Shown here: positions 46,105-56,575 of the stretch, piece after piece
How positions within the stretch are numbered: position 1 is the stretch's first letter
Layout of the letters: each line of letters starts with the position of its first letter
NCBI GenBank assembly: GCA_019044685.2
Contig: JAGTXX020000015.1
Span: 1-64,000 of the forward strand
Direction: 5' to 3'
DNA: 64,000 nt
Source: Nannochloris sp. 'desiccata'
Lineage: Eukaryota > Chlorophyta > Trebouxiophyceae > Chlorellales > Chlorellaceae
Position numbers and translations under genes: made by a program
Notes under the pieces: model-generated
The model's database searches: none
Told to the model about the DNA's origin: nothing
Seen by the model: only the letters and a program-made list of their open reading frames with translations

Positions 46105-47211
46105 CTACTCAATACACCAATCAATAGGAAGCTTGCCATTCTTCTGCAACAAATTGTTGCATTGACTAAAGCATTTAGAGCCAAAAAAGCCTCGGTGAGC
46201 TGATAATCCTGATGGATGGGGACACGAGACGATAAAATGTTTCTTAGTATCAATCACTTTTCCTTTATCCTGAGCATATTTACCCCAAAGAATAAACACA
46301 ATCCCTTCCTGCTCTTTCGATAACTTGGAGATAGCTTGGGATGTGAAGGTTTCCCAACCTTTTTTGGCATGACTAGCAGCTTGGTGGGCTCTCACCGTGA
46401 GCACAGCGTTGAGCAATAAGACACCTTGATGAGACCACTTCTCCAAGCATCCATGAGGCGCAATAGGGCAGCTTACGTCTTCTTTGAGCTCTTTGTAGAT
46501 ATTGCGTAAGCTACTGGGTAAGGGCTTGCCCTGAGGGACAGAGAAACTAAGACCTTGAGCTTGGCCAAGATCGTGATATGGATCTTGTCCTAAGATGACG
46601 ACTCGTACTTTATTTGCAGGGCACGAATTGAAGGCTCGAAATATGGAATCTTTAGGTGGGAATATTAGTTTGCCTCCAGTCCACTCAGATTGAACGAAAC
46701 TCTGTAAATTCTGAAAATAAGGCTTGGTAAGCTCGTCGCCAAGCAATTGGCGCCAGCAGGGTTCGATGAGAAGGTCAGTTAAAGAAGGAACAGTGCCAGC
46801 TTGTTCAGCTTTGATGACGACTTGTTTAGCTAAAGCGCAATTTTTATTGGCTTGTGCGCGCATAGCTTGCATCTCAAAGACCTGCTTCGAGTGGAGGTCT
46901 TGGCCTCCATTGGCTGCAGGAGCGGTAGTTGAAGAAGGTCCAGATGTTCCTGCTGCTGGGGGAGCAGCGCCGTTACCTGATGCTGTAGTTGCTCCAGTTC
47001 CTGAACCGGAAGCATCATTACTGGGGTCTACAACGGAAGGAGCGCAGTTCTCGTCTTCTGTGGCCTTTGATTTCTTGTTTGCAGTGCTCACAAAGAAGCT
47101 ATTGATACGTTTCTGGACGCCCATTGTTCTGTACAGCGGGCTGGTAGCTTGAGAAAGAATGCGAGAATTAAATGAAGAGGGACGAAGCGATGCTGGAAGC
47201 GGAAAAGGCAT
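46105..47211 (-). CDS. UNG: Uracil-DNA glycosylase (family 1)
   Basis: An intronless frame from the first ATG at 47211 gives 368 aa. The N-terminal ~28 residues are basic and Ser/Pro-rich (PLPASLRPSSFNSRILS), like an organelle presequence. An in-frame ATG at 47124 starts MGVQKRINSFF, a PCNA-binding PIP box (QxxIxxFF). A Ser/Pro/Ala linker follows. The catalytic domain shows the water-activating GQDPYHDLGQAQGLSFSVP and the HPSGLSAHRGFFG leucine-loop motif, plus LLNAVLTVRAHQAASHAKKGWE. The enzyme removes uracil from DNA. The frame extends upstream to a GTG at 47328, but no ATG is there. Confidence 0.95.
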   Translation of the reverse strand: MPFPLPASLRPSSFNSRILSQATSPLYRTMGVQKRINSFFVSTANKKSKATEDENCAPSVVDPSNDASGSGTGATTASGNGAAPPAAGTSGPSSTTAPAANGGQDLHSKQVFEMQAMRAQANKNCALAKQVVIKAEQAGTVPSLTDLLIEPCWRQLLGDELTKPYFQNLQSFVQSEWTGGKLIFPPKDSIFRAFNSCPANKVRVVILGQDPYHDLGQAQGLSFSVPQGKPLPSSLRNIYKELKEDVSCPIAPHGCLEKWSHQGVLLLNAVLTVRAHQAASHAKKGWETFTSQAISKLSKEQEGIVFILWGKYAQDKGKVIDTKKHFIVSCPHPSGLSAHRGFFGSKCFSQCNNLLQKNGKLPIDWCIE

Positions 47212-47660
47212 GCAATTCCTTGGATCGAGGTTTGAAAATTGAAAACGATCGCTGGGCAGCAAGGCACGTTTGGCACCTAAATTCAGGCTATATTTTATAC
47301 TTTTCGAATGGATTTTAAAGTTGCGCACAGTAAGAGTCGATTTGAAAATTTAAAGTTGAATTTTTGGGTTGCAAACCAGGTTTGTGTGAAAAATCCACCA
47401 TAAAAGAAAGGCCCAAGAAACAGCCTTGTTTTGGCCTCTACTCAACCCCCGAGACATCAAACCATATTTGAAATATATTTGTAATAAAGGTACTAGCCAA
47501 CGAAGCACCGCACTCTGCTAGTTTATTCATAGGTTCCTCAGATCGAGACAGCAAAATCATAAAACCCTGTGCACAGCTGTGTTTAAACCACCCAACGTAC
47601 ACCAGAAGTTTCTCAAAATTAATTTGTTGTGATTTGCTATTAGTATTTTAACCCTCCGAG
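47212..47660. promoter_or_regulatory. Divergent intergenic region, UNG / plastid membrane protein
   Basis: 449 bp between divergent start codons. No defined motif was called. Confidence 0.45.
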
Positions 47661-49107
47661 ATGTTGAGCTGTTTCTCTCGCGCACCTCCTGTCCCAATCT
47701 GTTCAAGCGGGCATAGAGGTGGCAGAGGCCCAGCTCCTTCTGCCCCTCGCGGCAACTTCAGCGTCCCAAAACGCCTTGTAGGAATTCCTACCCAGGAAGT
47801 AAGAACGAGAATTGATTAAGACATAGAACTTCTTCTGCAGAACTCTTAGATTATGTTCGGGTTTGCCCCTGAACATCCAGCTTGCTTCCTTTTCTTTTAA
47901 TTTATTACTGTGCTAATTTTCTCCCTCTTTCTCTCTGTCTTATTTTTTACAGAACGCTACTGTCTACACAGTCCGTCTCTCCACAGCTGTCCGTCGCGGC
48001 TCAGCTCTCACGGACCTCAATGCAGGCATTCTTGTTTGTCTCATTGGCGAGGACGGCTCATCAGTTCTGCGTAGAGTCGCCCCTCTGGTAGACCCTCAAG
48101 CCGAAGCTGATGAAGTCATGCGCATCTGTACTGGAGAAGATGGTGCCCCACCTGGAGCTAACTGCTCCTTTGCTTTAGATGCAGCAGCTCGCAGAGCTTC
48201 GTCTTTAACTTCACAGCCGCTGCTCCGTCGTTTTCAAGAAGGTTCAATCGATGAAATTTCCTTTTTGGGAACTGAAATAGGGCCTTTATCTGCAGTGGTG
48301 GTTGCACCAGAGTGTGGGACGTGGAGATGTGATGAATTAGATGTCAGTTCTTCTCGTTCTGGGGATACTTCTCGTTTTGTTTGTCGAGATGACGTCGGTG
48401 ATCGAGGAACTCATGCTGCCGCCTACCTTCGCCCCGTACCCCCTGGTGGTGTAGTCTACGGATCAGGCGATTCTTCAGTTGTGTTGTCAAAGGAACAAGC
48501 TGCTCAACTGAGAGAATGGAATTTACAGCAATATGGTGAGATGAAATCTACTTTGCTAGGAACGACAGCGGGCCTTGTGGCGTTGGGTACTGCAGGAACG
48601 TATATTGTCTCTGGAGCTGATTTAGCGCTGCCGTTTGCATTTGGTGGTGTTTCGTCTTTAGCGTATCAGTATCTGCTGCAGAGAAGGGTTGATGGAGTAA
48701 GTTCAGGTGGTAGTGGTTCTTCAGTTGCAAGATTGCCCCAAGAGCCAAAAGCTAGTGAAGTTCAGCCAGGGCCTGGTTTGGCATTTAATTTAGCCTTAAG
48801 TAGCCCAAATTTACGCGCTTCTCTTTTATCAGGTGGGTTAGTAGGTTCTCTTCTTGTTCTTCATCTCTTCTCTTCAGTGGATGGCGGAGGTAGCACGGCA
48901 AGTGATGTTTCGACTGCTGCCACAACAGGGAGTGCACTACTCGCTCCTGTGACAGCTGCGGAGGTACGCCGTGCTGCTGCAGGACTTGCTGGGTTCTTGA
49001 TGCAGAAGATCGCTGTGATTGCAGTCTCTGTGATGCCTGATAAGACACCAGAGGAGGGGACGGTGAGAGGGATCCAGCAACGTCGCCCTCAAGACAGAGT
49101 GGAGTAA
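47661..49107 (+). CDS. Unknown plastid membrane protein with a PLAT-like N-terminal region
   Basis: Exons 47661-47798 and 47953-49107, phase 0, 430 aa. Residues 1 to about 46 look like a transit peptide (Ser/Arg/Pro/Gly-rich). Residues about 48-180 start with ATVYTVRLSTAVRRGSALTD and continue with strands reminiscent of PLAT/LH2 beta-sandwich domains. A charged helix (LSKEQAAQLREWNLQQYGEMK) leads into hydrophobic segments at about 238-262 and 315-335. A third, weaker hydrophobic stretch lies near 390. I do not recognise the full-length family. Plastid membrane location is inferred. Confidence 0.7.
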
Positions 49108-49374
49108 GCCCTTGCATAAAGCTCTGAATCTTCAGATATAATCTCCTTTTTTTAATTATATTGAATGGAATAAATAAATTTATGCACATCTGAATCAAGA
49201 AACGAAGTTAGCTCAAGTTTGCAGTAGCTTTCTTCCAATTTTAATGTATTGCCCGGTCTTTCTTTCTTCCCTTTCCGTCTCAGTTATTGTAACAGCTCTA
49301 TAGTTTGTAAGTTACACACAAAACAGGATGCAGAAAATAAAAAACAATAGGGAACAGAATGAGTTTAAGAGATG
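49108..49374. other. Short convergent intergenic
   Basis: 3' flanks of two converging genes; AT-rich, nothing else seen. Confidence 0.45.
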
Positions 49375-50370
49375 TTAATTATGCTTTGGAGGTGATCGTG
49401 GTGAAGACGGTGCTTTCAATTTGCCACTTGCCGCTACATGCTCTACCGCCAACGCCTCTGCCTCCTTAATATCTATATCACCTCCCGCAGCAGCAGCAGT
49501 AGCAGCAGTAGCAGCAGTAGCAGCAGTTCCATTTTCAACAACATGCGTGTTCGATTGTATTATTATTTTATCTAACTCATTCTTAACTGCTGTTTCTGCC
49601 GCCAGTCGGGCGGCGCCTTCCTCGCCCAACTGCTGAACAGGAGTGGCTCTACCTTCTTTTAAATCAAGTTCTTCAAGACGCTGTTTCATGTCCACGATAG
49701 CACACTCAGCGACAGCAGCTTCAATCTCTTTCTCGGCGGCAACTAACGCTGGACCTTCTAGGACATCGTCCATCGCTGCTGCTGCTGCTGCTACATAGGG
49801 AGTTCCTAAAACGCTACCTTCCCCACTTACATTTCCAATCTCATGACCATGCAATGCTTCTACTTCTGCTTCAGTTTCGTGGTAGTGCTGAGGTGTAAAC
49901 GCCTGTGAGCGCATATTTTTCATTTGTTGCTCAAGCCCCGACAACATCGGTCTGAGCATTTGCCCAAACGGGGTACTCAATATTGTTTCTGGAAGACCTG
50001 TTATATGTTCCGGAATGGTATTTCCTGTCAATAACAGCGCTAATTCGTTGGAAAAGGTGTTGCAGTTGTTGCTGAAGAGCGAATACGCTTCTGGCGTAAA
50101 CCTCTCGGAGAGTTCTATCAATAAGCCTTCGATAATATCTTCCTCAAGGAAGGTGGTTCCTAGATCTACTACTTGGATAGGATGTCCAAAGGGTGTGGTG
50201 CCAGCAGGAGCTACGTTGATTCCACCTCCGAAGTAGTGCTCGATGCCTCTAACCACGACCGACGTGTGAAAAATTGCGTCTATTTGGATACCAAGAAGAG
50301 ATGGAGATAATGCACGAGCTACTCCGCCCGATAAATCGTAGACATATAGATGCACTGGAACCGACCCCAT
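49375..50370 (-). CDS. DeSI/PPPDE-type thiol peptidase (deSUMOylating isopeptidase-like)
   Basis: 331 aa, no intron. The PPPDE domain spans residues about 5-150. It opens VHLYVYDLSGGVARALS; the catalytic His is His35 in AIFHTSVVV and the catalytic Cys is Cys103 in NNCNTFSNE. YFGGGINVAPAG is the usual substrate loop. Members remove SUMO or ubiquitin or act as palmitoyl thioesterases, and which applies cannot be told from sequence. The C-terminal half is Ala/Glu-rich helix with coiled-coil character (VAAEKEIEAAVAECAIVDMKQ) and a repeated Ala-Thr run. Confidence 0.9.
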   Translation of the reverse strand: MGSVPVHLYVYDLSGGVARALSPSLLGIQIDAIFHTSVVVRGIEHYFGGGINVAPAGTTPFGHPIQVVDLGTTFLEEDIIEGLLIELSERFTPEAYSLFSNNCNTFSNELALLLTGNTIPEHITGLPETILSTPFGQMLRPMLSGLEQQMKNMRSQAFTPQHYHETEAEVEALHGHEIGNVSGEGSVLGTPYVAAAAAAMDDVLEGPALVAAEKEIEAAVAECAIVDMKQRLEELDLKEGRATPVQQLGEEGAARLAAETAVKNELDKIIIQSNTHVVENGTAATAATAATAAAAGGDIDIKEAEALAVEHVAASGKLKAPSSPRSPPKHN

Positions 50371-50732
50371 AGCGTATTTAGATTGAACAGAGGAGGATCA
50401 CCTAAACTTTTGGGATGCCAAGAATCTATCTGCAAACAGGGCCACTGCAGGAACTGTCGGAGCTTCTAACCTATGTAAAGTTTTGTTTTATCTACTTGAA
50501 GCTGTCAGAGTAATACATGCAGTTGACGTTGGGGCGAGCGAAGCTTCCAGCGCCCTCCTCAACCGGAGCGCAAAACAGAACTTGCCAGCTGTTCAGAGAG
50601 AGGTTTAAAGGCAATTAGCAGCATCAAATCAGTTGTCAAAAACATACATGCTATTTGAACATTATCCAAGTAAACTGTATCTGCGCCTGAGCAGTAATAA
50701 CGAGCCCGGAATATTGAGATTATTCAAATATT
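50371..50732. promoter_or_regulatory. Divergent intergenic region, DeSI / small unknown gene
   Basis: 362 bp; two promoters by position. No element recognised. Confidence 0.4.
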
Positions 50733-51115
50733 ATGGAGATGCAAGTGGAGGCCGTTAAAAGCAAACTCGCGGTAGCCATGGACATCAAGACCGCTGTTGA
50801 TGGTCACCCGCATATTTATGAACACGATACCGCCGACAATAGAGGCTTGCAAGAAATGCTCGTGTCGGACCTTGCAGATGAGTTCCAGCAAGGTACACCC
50901 CCTAGCAAGGACAAGCTGCACGCACTCTTTGATCGCAAGGTACGTAAATATTGTGAATAATGTATCATTATCCTGAAGGTTTGTGCTCAAAAACCCCGAT
51001 TTCTCACTCGCAGGAGAAGATGGCCAGGCACAATGTTAAAACGCCCCATGTTTCACAGGAAGAGCAGCTGTGGCACGAACAATTTGATCGCGCTTTGGCC
51101 ATTTTAGAGAAATAA
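50733..51115 (+). CDS. Small unknown protein of 102 aa
   Basis: Exon 1 is 50733-50939 (donor cgcaag|gtacgt) and exon 2 is 51014-51115 (acceptor ctcgcag), phase 0. The protein is hydrophilic and helical: DNRGLQEMLVSDLADEFQQG, a KDKLHALFDRKEKMARHN stretch over the splice joint, and a closing EEQLWHEQFDRALAILEK helix. No signal peptide or membrane segment. The family was not recognised. An intron in correct phase and balanced composition support it as a real gene. Confidence 0.65.
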
Positions 51116-51574
51116 ATTCTAATAATAGTATACTGAATGGCACATTAACGTGCCTTTATTCGTTTAAAAAAGGTACAAAACCAAAAGTTTTTCCCCGTCA
51201 ACTGCCGTGTCAACGATAAAGTGTTAGGAGATGCTATACCTACTATATATCTGCTTTTTTTTCCTGTATATCTCCTATGTAAGACATGCTTAAAAAAAAC
51301 TGGAAGTGCGCCAACACAGGTATATATATCGGCACAGCTTAAAAACAGGAGCACACGGCGAAAACAAAGACGGCAAATAAACATCAAAGCAGACGGAAAC
51401 ATTTCAAGAATTCTTTATCATTTCATTAATCTCATCAAAACTCATTATTCTTATATTGGAAAATCGTAATATCTTTCGCGTTATTGTTTTAAAAGACGAG
51501 GGAAGGTGAACCATTGCCGCCATCATCCAAACACAGCGGTCTGGGTAAAAGGAAACGCTCGTTAGATGCCTTCC
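51116..51574. other. Convergent intergenic before the CBS gene
   Basis: About 460 bp of 3' flank with short A-runs and tatata stretches; no gene supported. Confidence 0.45.
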
Positions 51575-52189
51575 TCAGCGATCCATGTTCAATCTCTCAC
51601 GGTTAGTATTGTGATCATCCACAGTTAAAGCCGTGAAAATATCAGTCCTGGTCACCATGCCGATGCATTTTTTCTTGTCATCCACGATAGGCAGGCGGTG
51701 CACCTTGTACTTCAACATAATACAAGCAGCAGCACTGACGGTCTCAGTAGCTTTTGCTGCTACAGGAGGATGTGACATAATCTCAGACACTAAGGTACCA
51801 GCTTTATTCAAATCCTTTCTAGAGATAACTCCAACCAAGCCATGATCAGAGGGCCGGACGACAGGCAAGCCGGTGAATTTATCAAAGGCAGCTCGCAGGT
51901 CAGAGATTTTATCATCAGGGTTTGCAGCGACAACATTCCTTTGCATAATATCCGAGATTCTTGTGGAAGGTTTGTGTGACTTCTTAATCATATTATTGGT
52001 GAAATAAGTCTGGATGTCATCATAGGTCGCGAGGCTCCAATTTGTCTCCCATTCACCTGAGAGAACAGCTTCAGCACGGTCGTTACTGATCCTAGGAATG
52101 ACATGTCTATGAACAGTACTAGAAACCTTGGGGCGTCTGATGGGGGCGACAAAAACTGTCGGAGAAGTGATGACGTTTGCAAATTGCAT
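51575..52189 (-). CDS. CBS-domain-pair protein
   Basis: 204 aa, one exon. After a short basic N-terminus (possible transit peptide to about residue 30) comes SGEWETNWSLATYDDIQTYF. Two CBS domains follow: residues about 75-135 (ISDIMQRNVVAANPDDKISD, GLPVVRPSDHGLVGVISRKDL) and about 140-195 (EIMSHPPVAAKATETVSAAA, HRLPIVDDKKKCIGMVTRTDI). CBS pairs bind adenosine nucleotides and sense energy state. In plants small plastid CBS proteins regulate thioredoxins; a similar role is inferred only. Confidence 0.9.
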   Translation of the reverse strand: MQFANVITSPTVFVAPIRRPKVSSTVHRHVIPRISNDRAEAVLSGEWETNWSLATYDDIQTYFTNNMIKKSHKPSTRISDIMQRNVVAANPDDKISDLRAAFDKFTGLPVVRPSDHGLVGVISRKDLNKAGTLVSEIMSHPPVAAKATETVSAAACIMLKYKVHRLPIVDDKKKCIGMVTRTDIFTALTVDDHNTNRERLNMDR

Positions 52190-52519
52190 TTTTTTGTTTG
52201 AATTAAGCGCGGGATGAAGGTGATCGGGTTGCTAGAAGCCTCAAAGCCCAAGTCTTTGATTTTATATAACCAAACTACATTGGGTTTGGGTGTTTTATGG
52301 TGGTTAAAATGCAGCGAATCTTCTGCAAATCTCAACTCCGAAACAAACTTGCCAAGTTGGTTGTTTCCTGCTGGTGATTTGATCTGATTACAAGCAAAGT
52401 AGAGAGCCCCTTATAACACCAGTGGCGACCAACACGCATCTATCAAATACTTTACAATAAAAAAGTACCAACAAGGTATAAAGAACCGGAAAAACGAATT
52501 AAAGTCAACTATACTTGCT
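52190..52519. promoter_or_regulatory. CBS gene 5' flank / EMC4 3' flank
   Basis: 330 bp; promoter side of the CBS gene by position. Nothing specific seen. Confidence 0.4.
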
Positions 52520-53193
52520 TCAACCCCATGCCCCGCCTAACAGCCCTAGCCCCGTCACAGCCCTCTCTACAGTCCCAGGGGCCTGAACAGAAGCCACCCA
52601 GTCTGACAAATGCGTGGGGAGTAAACCCATCAGATGAATACGGTAGATTGCAAAGGCAAGGCCACCAGCATGAATTAAGCAGTAAAGTAATCGAGGGGCA
52701 AGGACATTTAATTTTCCCTCAGGGTCTGGCTGAAACATTAGGCCAGATTTCAAGATAGCGTTTAAAGGAGAATACAGGCCATTTATTGTTGCCATGATAG
52801 AGAAGAAGTGTAACTGAGAGCCTGCCATGTACATCATAAAGGCCATCATACCGACGTTTTTGGCAGGAGAAGTGGCTACGGAGAAGAGCGCCTCTTGCCT
52901 CTTGCCCAGAGTTGGTCCATCAGTTTGGCCTTTGCGGGATGAGGTGGCGCCAACCTCGCCCTGGAATTAGCAAGTAGTAAATAAGTTATAAGATGAAAGG
53001 GGAAGGACGTAGCGTCTGGGAGGCTCAAATCCTAGAAACTGATCACGAGCTGCATGGGATATTTTATGTCAATCTCCGCTCTCACCTCTTTAGCTACAGA
53101 TGCAGAAAATCCTGGAGGATCTGCTATTTTTTTGCCAGCGCTAGCATCTAAAGTTTGACTAAGATCAATACGCAATCGCTGGAATTCAGCCAT
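52520..53193 (-). CDS. EMC4: ER membrane protein complex subunit 4
   Basis: Exons 53193-53086 and 52960-52520, phase 0, 182 aa, matching the usual EMC4 length. The N-terminal third is cytosolic and polar. Then come KNVGMMAFMMYMAGSQLHFF, a second hydrophobic segment (APRLLYCLIHAGGLAFAIYRI) and the family signature MGLLPTHLSDWVA. EMC4 is part of the conserved complex that inserts tail-anchored and multipass proteins into the ER membrane. The intron again lies near the start of the gene. Confidence 0.92.
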
Positions 53194-53672
53194 CTTTTGA
53201 GTAGACTTAAGGCGTTAAATGAAGTCTTTAACTATGCGAGTATTAGGTAAGGCCAGTTTATTTATTATGCGAGCATATCATTTGCTTTGGAGACATTACC
53301 GGTATGGGGCTTTAAACTTGCCCTTCTTTGAGCGCCACCGCCTCTTCAAGTCGCGCTTAGCACTTGTTCAACTTCTTCTCCTCCATATCTCGATTTCTAT
53401 TTGTTTCTTATAGACAATTTTACATGAAGAATCTATCGACCCAAAATGAGAAAAGATAGACAACACTGTTCCCCTTGATCAAATAAAACCATCGAACAAA
53501 CCATTCAACGACCATTATTCAAAGCAAACGGCTGTGTCGCCCTCCAAAAAGAAGGAAATTCAACAAAACATAGTGGGAAGAATACATACAAAAGAAACAT
53601 GTTGAAGTGCTTTTCATGTATTATTCACTAATAATCTAGCCTTGGAAGGACAGAAACAGTTAGCGTCTGTGC
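53194..53672. promoter_or_regulatory. EMC4 5' flank / LEA 3' flank
   Basis: About 480 bp; nothing recognised beyond positional promoter and 3' UTR. Confidence 0.4.
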
Positions 53673-54231
53673 TTACTGAGGACGGGTGGCATCCTGAGCA
53701 CGGTGCTTTGCTTCCTGACCCGCCTCTTGCATCCGATGCTGTGCCTCCTGGCCTCCCTCCTGCATGCGGTGGCCTGCTTCAGCAGTCTTGGCCTTGGTAG
53801 CTTCCCAAGCTCCTCCGGTCTTATCACCAGCGGTACCTGCGGTCTGGCCAGCGCTGGTCTTGGCCTCTTCAGCCTTTTGCTGAGTGGCGCCGGCAAGCTC
53901 ACTGGCCTTTTGCTTGGCAGCCTCGGTGTATTCACCAGCGGTTTGGCCGGCTTCGCCGGCCTTTTGCTGAGCAGTTCCGGTCATCTGCATATAAAGGAGA
54001 AAAGAGAGAAGATTTTGGTGAGAAAACAAGGTAAAAAGTACAAAATATATAAATACTGCTGCTAGAATCGTCCTGGGAGTGTGGACGTCAGCATTTTTTT
54101 TTTGCATGATGCATTAAACTTACATCAGCGACGGTAGACTTGGTGGCTTCCCATGTCTCGCCAACCTTTTGGCCTGCGGCAGCCATAGCGTCTTTAGCCT
54201 GCTGGGTTAAAGGTTTGCCTTGAGGGTCCAT
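53673..54231 (-). CDS. Late-embryogenesis-abundant-like (group 3) stress protein
   Basis: Exons 54231-54124 and 53984-53673, phase 0, 139 aa. The protein is almost entirely small and charged residues in amphipathic 11-residue-type repeats: KQKASELAGATQQKAEEAKT, WEATKAKTAEAG, then HRMQEGGQEAQHRMQEAGQE repeats. There are no Cys and no hydrophobic core. Such proteins are disordered in water, become helical on drying and protect membranes and enzymes. No clear signal peptide, so probably cytosolic. Desiccation or salt induction is inferred from the family. Confidence 0.85.
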
Positions 54232-54731
54232 AGTTGAGGATTTTTTGTTTTTGTTTTAACGACGAGAGGTAGATGGGCAAAGAAGATGCCTTGGATGGTT
54301 GTTAAGAAGACTTGGAGCGGTTATTAGCTTACGAAAGCGTTTATTTAAGAAAATAATAGAGTATCTGCTGCCAGGAAGCGCGTTTATGAAGCTGGGGAGG
54401 AGCGGGGGGAAGAGCTGGTGGGTAGCTGCTGCCTGGCTACTTTCCGACGAGGCCACGTTCCCTCCATCGCCACTTTAGAATATTTTACTATTTTACACAA
54501 TGGATGGATAAGTTTAATTGCTAGGGATCATCAATTTAGTAGTAGTCTTAATGTTCTCAATGTGAAATCAATAGGTGATATAAATACAGATCAAAGATGG
54601 GTATTTTTAAATTTTACTTTTCCTTGTTGAAATCTTCGCGAGCGTGAGCTTGGCTGATCTCCACCGCTTTGTTGTCAAAGATATATATTTCGCATACAAA
54701 TAAAATTCATATTTTTAATATTCAACTTTCT
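54232..54731. promoter_or_regulatory. LEA 5' flank / methyltransferase 3' flank
   Basis: About 500 bp; includes the LEA-like promoter by position. No element was called. Confidence 0.4.
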
Positions 54732-56492
54732 CTAAGAAAGGATTCCCAAAACAGCGCGGCGAGTACGTGGGTAGACGCTTCCTTCTAAAAACCCTGCTCC
54801 ATCGACCAGTCCACCGCCCAGCAAGCCACGAGCTTCATGGCCCATTGGTGATGCACTCCTCGGACTCTGTTTGACAGCACTAGCAGCAGTGGTAACAGCG
54901 TTTTTTCCGTTCCATGTGCTCCTGTTAGCAACCATTTTCTGGTGCTTCTGTTGCTGTTGCTGTGAGTGCCTAGTAACACGAACGGCTCCTCTTGTCGAAG
55001 TCAAAGCAGCAAGGAGCGGTCTCTGCTGTTGTCGTTGTTGTTGTTTTCTAGGCGAGGGCCTAGTGCTCATGGGAGCTGAAGCTGGCCCAACATTCTTCTT
55101 CCTAGGCAGCCTTCCAGGTCCTTTCTTGCTCGCATTCCTGCTGCCCATTCCACCACCACCACCAGCAACAACGGGGCTTGCTACTACAGTCAGATCCAGC
55201 TTTTTAGATACCGCATCAACTCCATGATCGTCATTTGAGGTCTCAATGCACAGTTTCGCATTATCTGAGCTGAGAGGAGGCGTAGCGACTAAAACCTCCT
55301 CTGCAGCAGCAGTAGCAGCAAGAGCAGCCCGTGCTCCACGACGCCGAGGCACTACAGCAGGAGGCTGAGTTTTATTAAATACATACGCAGTAAAATGTCT
55401 ATTGCTCCCAGACATAGATACAGACAGTGTTTCTACTAGATTTACAGGTCCAAAGCAATAGCCATGCTCCATCACCTCCTCAGGATTTTCTCTTTGCATA
55501 TTTCTCTGGACGACAGTGACAGATCGCAATGTCCGTGATTTGGCAAAAAGACGTCCAAAAGCGACACGTGCATCTACAGGAACACCTTCCCAAAAGCTAT
55601 ATGCATGCGTTGCAGGGTCTAAAGAATGAACTTTTTCTACAGGTTTGCATGTGATCACTGGCAAGTCGATGGCTTCCTGAGTGAGTCCTCTTATCAGCAT
55701 TGTATTAGCAGTTTGTCTTAAGAAAGCGTCAGCCTTCATGCATTTGATGAAGTCAAGCTCTATTCCAGTGGCTCCTCTGATGCCTTCGGTGACTAAAGCG
55801 TGGATTAGAGGTCTTCCTAGCCCAGCGCCGATGTCGACCAAGTGGCTTGAAGCATCTAGTCCGCAGTGTTCTCTCATAATAGCAAGCATTCTTTGCATAT
55901 GCATCCCAGTAATACTGCCATAAAGACCTTCGACGCCTTCGCCACCACCGAGATTGTTCTGCAAAAGATGGGGAAAGGGGAATAAATATTAGAGATTGAG
56001 CGGGGGGAGCAAGAAGGAGCGGGAAACATGATTGGGCACGAAAATAGCAAGAAAAGAAGTTGTTGCGGAGTATAAGCTACTCCACATGGTTTAAATAACT
56101 CTAATAATTACGAACAGATCTCTCAGGGAGACGAGCTGCTTGGATAATCGCAAGTAATGCCTCTCACCTCGATTCCAGTCATAATTGAATACATGGCGCG
56201 AACTTGCTTCGCTTGCGACGTGGGTTCTTCCGTCATTGTGCTATTATAGTTGTATATAGACAGAGAAGATGGTTTATTCCTTATTAAAGGCAGATCAGTA
56301 ATTAATAGCAATTAGAAAATAGATTCGCTACCTAAAAATCGCGTGGAATCGCTTGGTGTCCTCAGGATCAATCTCAAAACATGCCTTGCTGACAAAATTA
56401 AGATAACAAGTGCTTCATATGAAGTTAGAATTTCAAATAAGTTTGTCCAGCACATACTCTTTCTTTTTGCTGAAAAGCCCCGCATTCGCCAT
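54732..56492 (-). CDS. SAM-dependent methyltransferase with basic, AT-hook-like tail
   Basis: Four exons: 56492-56458, 56388-56332, 56240-56168 and 55958-54732 (phases 2, 2, 0), 463 aa. The N-terminus is short and basic (LFSKKKD). A Rossmann methyltransferase fold follows, with motif I LVDIGAGLGRPLIHAL, then GATGIELDFIKCMKADAFL, resembling DOT1-like folds in layout. The C-terminal ~200 residues are low complexity with KKGPGRLPRKK, close to an AT-hook, and Gln-rich runs. A chromatin or nucleic-acid methyltransferase is suggested but not shown. Only 83 bp separate it from the divergent uL1 gene. Confidence 0.75.
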
Positions 56493-56575
56493 TTTAAGTG
56501 ATAGCTATGCCGTTCCAACGCCATAACCTCAAAATTTAGTACTAGATAACAAATTCAAAAGGGCCAAATAGTGCA
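56493..56575. promoter_or_regulatory. 83-bp bidirectional promoter region
   Basis: This is all the DNA between the start codons of the methyltransferase (-) and uL1 (+). Both 5' UTRs and core promoters must fit or overlap here or within the first exons. Confidence 0.6.
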
